64,000 bases of DNA, taken from the NCBI RefSeq assembly GCF_018691265.1, contig NW_024881322.1, positions 310,001-374,000 of the forward strand, given 5' to 3'. The translations under genes and the position numbers were made by a program. Below are positions 60,121-64,000 of this stretch, piece by piece. The stretch's first letter is position 1. Each line of letters opens with the position of its first letter. Under the pieces are notes generated by a model. It did not search any database. It worked only from the letters and a program-made list of their open reading frames with translations, and was not told the origin of the DNA. The stretch is from Tyto alba. Lineage: Eukaryota; Chordata; Aves; Strigiformes; Tytonidae.

Positions 60121-63100
60121 GCTGAATAACGGGAACAAACAGCGTCACAGAAAAGTTGCAAACAGAAAAAACCATCGATGCCTTTCCAGTCTCCTCAACA
60201 GCATTATTTTAACCGTGTTTTTTGGTATCTTTCACAGATCTTTTGAGTGGCCTGAACAGACAAGTGGGAGGCCCGGGCCTCATAGCAGAATCCCATGCTC
60301 CCCACCTGCCCTGAGCTTTCAGTTCCTTCCCTTTTTATTGACTTCCGTTTATATCCCCTTGGACACAGTCTCTGAGATACCAATGCGGACTGTTCTCTCT
60401 GGATAGCATCTTGAGCACATTAGTATTCCTCTCTACTGCCCCAAAACCACCAGTGGGTATGCAAACCATCTATGTGATTACCTAATTGCTATTGCCTGCT
60501 TTCCCTGGGGCTGAGTCCCTGCACTGCAGGAAGTCAACTCCTTCTCTTCCCGTTGGACCAACTTCTGGGTGGCTTCCCCCTCATTTTTTACTACTGAGAA
60601 TCAGTCAGGGCTGCTAGTACGCTGAAAAGATTGCACAAGGCAACTGCTACATATGTGTTTTCTTGAGAATGCTTTCTGGTGTATCTTTCAGTGGAAAACA
60701 GGGCGCTAAGACAAGTGACAGGCGTGGTCAGAGGGCCCAGTTCAAGCCCAAAGGCCTCAGTGACTCTCCAGTCACTGTTCCACCAGAGCCCGAAGGCAGA
60801 TACAGCCCCAGCACACCCGTGGTGCTTGAGCCCCTGCAGTGAGACAGGATGACTTCAGGCCTTGTTGCTCAGCCTACGCACGTCTACCACAGCAACTTCT
60901 TCCTCTCCAGCTTTTACCAGTGTTTCTGTTGGACCGTAAGCATCTCAGACCACGTTGCAAAAGTTTTTACGGCAGGAATACTATTCTGGGGAGAAAACCG
61001 AAGCAAAAGGCGGACTACGAAAGTGTGCAAAGGGCGCCCTTCCACTCCCATGTCCTACGCCAGGGTCCTGCCCGCTTTGTTTCACATGCGGCCCCAAAGG
61101 AGGTGGTGGGCCCCTGCCCCACGGGGGCTATCCCGAGTGGGGAACAGCACGTTCCAGTCCGGGGGGGGGCTTTCCTCCTCCCTCGGGGGGCACGCACCTT
61201 CTCTCTAACCTTTACTTTGTCTTGCGCACAGAGGCCACGCAAACGGCACCCCAGCTGATCCGCCTAAAACTGCTAAATCTTCCAGGAGGGCTAGGGGAGG
61301 GCAAGGGCGCCTCGGCTCTGTCAGGCAACGTGCTGGCTTGGGTCTGGCGACAGCAAATGCTACAGTCTGTGTCTTATTCTGACCACTAAACATCATTGCT
61401 TTTGGCCAAGTGCTTAGAGCAGCCAGAAACCTTAACCAAATCTCTTATTTCTTCCCAAAGTTTCCATCAGACTGGTTTACATGTCTTTTGCTCGTTTTAA
61501 AGGGTGGGGTAAATCCCTCGCTGCAGTCAGCGTTCCCCGCTAGCACAGACTGGTGCCATTTGCATCCCGTGTTGCCAGCAGCAAGCCCTGAGAGTCATGA
61601 ACGAGAGCCCAAACATCACAAGACTGCCTAAAAAATTTTAAAATAACAGTAAAATTTAAAATAACATTTTAAAATAACAAAGAGAGTTTTTTCTTTTCAT
61701 TACACTTCAGATGCTGGAAATTTAGGTTCATTTTTCTTCCACTCCTTTTCCACTGTCTTGCAGCCTGGAAATATTTTGTAGAAATGAAAGCCGAGATTTA
61801 CACGCTTCAGAGTGCCAGTACATTACAGTTTCTATGAAATTTCATGATAAGGCCCTGGGACTTGGTAATATCACGCAAATTCCACTTAAATAGTTACTTT
61901 GAAACTGCAAATAAAGTTAAGGAAATTAACTCAACAGAGCATTTCTTACTATTTTAAGATAATTTAAATATTTAACATACATAATGGACCACGTTTTAAG
62001 TGATGCAAGGCCTGACATGATTGCTACAGCATCTGAAGCGAAAACATGGTTGGTTTGATCCTGAATCTCTTGCCATCTATGTGTTCACAGGAGACCACCG
62101 GATATCCAAACCCTGTTTTCATGTGCAAAATAAATCATATGACCATAAAAATGCAGTAACAGAGCATAAGACTGCTTTAGAAAGGGAGTTTGGTTTCCTC
62201 AATGTTGTAAAGCAGGAACTGGACCTTTTGCAGTTCCTAACCAAAGTATTCACATTTGTAAACAATATTACATACTGAAAAGCTTTATTTTTCTATACAG
62301 TTCTATAACTGAAAACTGCTGTTCATATTACAAACGGTATATTTAGTGCCTAAATTTGATTATGTATTTTTCTCTTCTCTCTATTTCACACCTTCTAAAA
62401 ATGCAGATTTCCCATCACTACTTCAAATTTGCAATACCACTCCATTCTTTTCAAGTCTGTCCTGGAAAAATCCCAGAAAATCTGGTTACCACCTTCTTCA
62501 TCTTGAATAATCTGGTTCAGGGTCGGTCTGAATCAAACAAGCTTCCATTAAGTTCCACTAGCATCTACTAAATTGCCATTAGCAGCACTGAATCTTCACG
62601 CCTGATCTACTGGAAGAATTCAAGACTTCAAGATTAGAACTGGAATTTCAAGTTTCCAATTCTAAATGGTTCCATTGTGGTTCTCATTTGGATCTTTGTC
62701 ACCCTCTAGTGTCATGACAATAGATGCCAGAAGCAAAAAAGGCAAGTTACAGTGCAGAGCATCTGAAAGCTATCCACACAGCCCTAGGATTATAGCTACA
62801 GAAATAACCAGGATATAGACAATAGATATAGCGGGTGCAGTCATGCGATTGCGTGATACATAACAAAGAATCAAGAGTCAGCTGTTGGTGTGGATTAGGA
62901 TGCTATAATCATCTGTGCCTACGAGGCCGTAGGGACGTCACCGCAAGCTTTGTGCAGCTGTGTCACAACATGGGTGTGCTGTTGCCAGGCAGGAGCGGCT
63001 GTGACACTTCACAAAATGCCCGGACTTATCAGTGGCTCATAAAGACATTTTTGAAAAGCAAATGCTTTTGTGTTTGAACAGTGGCATCATACCCAGCAGA

Positions 63101-63460
63101 CTGGCTGGTGGTGTCCAACACAAGATCTCCTGGATGCCATAGATCACAGCTTTTGTCCTCGGCCAGACACATTTCCCTTTCAGCACAGGATAATGCTGTT
63201 CAGTCTAGTTTAGGTGAAAGCAAATAAAACATGAGTCCTACCTTTCCCTCACAGTTCTCCACAATTACAAGAATTAAACAACCTTCCTGATGTGCCTCAG
63301 CACATCTGTTTTCTTCCCTTCATTCCTTACCTTGGTCTCTGACCGCATCAAAATCACCTGAATTCTCAGTCTCTGATACCAACACACTTTCTTCTCTCAG
63401 GTCCTGAAACCCCATCTTTCCCCTCCTCATGGTCGCTATATATGCATTCTTTGTGGTTTG
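60121..63460. other. Non-coding stretch, mixed composition
   Basis: A plus-strand acceptor near 60,238 (GGTATCTTTCACAG) and another near 62,091 (ATCTATGTGTTCACAG) open unrecognised frames without clear donors. GC-richer at about 61,030-61,330. No supported gene. Confidence 0.4.
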
Positions 63461-63588
63461 ATTTTTTTTTTACCACAGGTTTGTTTGTTGTTTTTATTTT
63501 TTTTTTGTTTGTTTGTTTGTTTTTTGTTTTGTTTTGGTTTTGATTTGGTTTGGTTTTGTTTTTTTTGTTTTTTTTCTTTTTTCATGAT
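63461..63588. repeat. T-rich TTTG/TTTGG simple repeat
   Basis: Long plus-strand tract of T runs broken by G and GG. It accounts for the Phe-rich open frame starting at 63,458. Confidence 0.9.
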
Positions 63589-63739
63589 TCCTCCTGCCTC
63601 CTTTTATGTTGCAGTGGGATTACTTATACACCTGTTGTTTTTTTTTTCCATAATACATCCTCCAATTCTGTCCTCTGAGATGACTCCCAGGAAGCACATC
63701 TGGAGCTCGCACTTGTGAAATGCTGTCATCAGAAGAAGA

Positions 63740-64000
63740 GCTAAGCCTTGCTTGGTGGATGGGTAAGGAGGGGACATGCACAGGTGGGCTTGGCAGCCAA
63801 GAAGAGGGCAAGGAAGCGCAGTAGGAGGGGGACTAGCAGTGGCTGGATGGGCAGAGCAGGAGGAGCGGCAAGCTGGGGTGGGAGCTCGGGTGCGGATGGT
63901 TGGGAAGGCTGTAGAAAAGAGGAGGCTCCTTGCTGGGGGCCCAGCGGCTGTTGCAGGGCTGGAGGATGAGAGTTGGGAAGCTGGAAGGAATGGGAGGCTC
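63740..64000. other. G/purine-rich right edge
   Basis: Composition shifts to G- and purine-rich sequence with GGAGG and GGGCTGG motifs and runs off the window. It has few CpG, so it is not clearly a CpG island. What lies beyond cannot be told. Confidence 0.4.

Noticed and set aside
60839..61389. Three overlapping plus-strand frames of 119-144 codons
   Set aside because: All three plus frames are open in the same GC-richer stretch, which indicates composition rather than coding. No family match.
63458..63718. Plus-strand Phe-rich frame resembling a membrane protein
   Set aside because: The hydrophobic run is simply the translated T/TTTG simple repeat.
1..64000. Search for tRNA, rRNA, CRISPR arrays, operons, endogenous retroviral genes and intact LINE ORFs
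   Set aside because: None was seen by eye. CR1 copies are limited to 3' ends, and no LTR pair or viral gene landmarks were recognised.

Overview
The window looks like nuclear DNA from a bird, or a close archosaur relative. Three fragments match the 3' end of CR1 retrotransposons (about 9.04 kb on the minus strand; 47.09 kb and 49.03 kb on the plus strand). One older CR1-like fragment and one MIR-like SINE core are also present. Long AT-rich tracts are broken by two sharply bounded, C-rich CpG islands. There are no operons, no dense ORFs, no rRNA or tRNA genes and no CRISPR. No open reading frame of convincing length or composition occurs on either strand, and the longest open frames sit inside CpG islands or repeats and are composition artefacts. 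I cannot name any gene here.

Layout: (1) 1-17.4 kb is AT-rich, intron-like DNA with a polypurine tract (583-644), several splice-flanked exon candidates (best at 6,515-6,612 minus and 15,470-15,536 plus), a CR1 fragment and a perfect 18-bp hairpin (15,774-15,815). (2) 17.45-18.96 kb is CpG island 1. It carries two consensus splice donors on the minus strand, an 18-bp minisatellite, a C19 run and a CCCT repeat. (3) 19-30 kb is AT-rich and holds the ancient CR1-like fragment, two stretches rich in homeodomain-type motifs and the MIR-like SINE, which has acquired a splice donor. (4) 30.43-32.09 kb is CpG island 2. It has Sp1-type boxes, a minus-strand CAG|GTGAG donor and a minisatellite of about 25 copies. 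(5) 32-64 kb is AT-rich intron or intergenic DNA with more exon candidates (33,170-33,255 and 35,939-35,982 minus, which are phase-compatible), two CR1 3' ends, a small orphan GC island at 59.9-60.1 kb, a motif cluster near 58.0 kb and a G-rich right edge.

Interpretation: the simplest reading is parts of one or more long-intron vertebrate genes or lncRNAs, with two CpG-island promoters whose clearest splice donors point to the minus strand (transcription toward lower coordinates). Exon candidates were called only from splice consensus plus an open frame. A stretch of this size yields many such pseudo-exons by chance, so their confidence is low and alignment or RNA-seq would decide. No novel enzymatic or defence-type system is visible. 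The unusual items are structural: the promoter minisatellite, the perfect hairpin, the SINE-derived donor and the phase-compatible exon pair.
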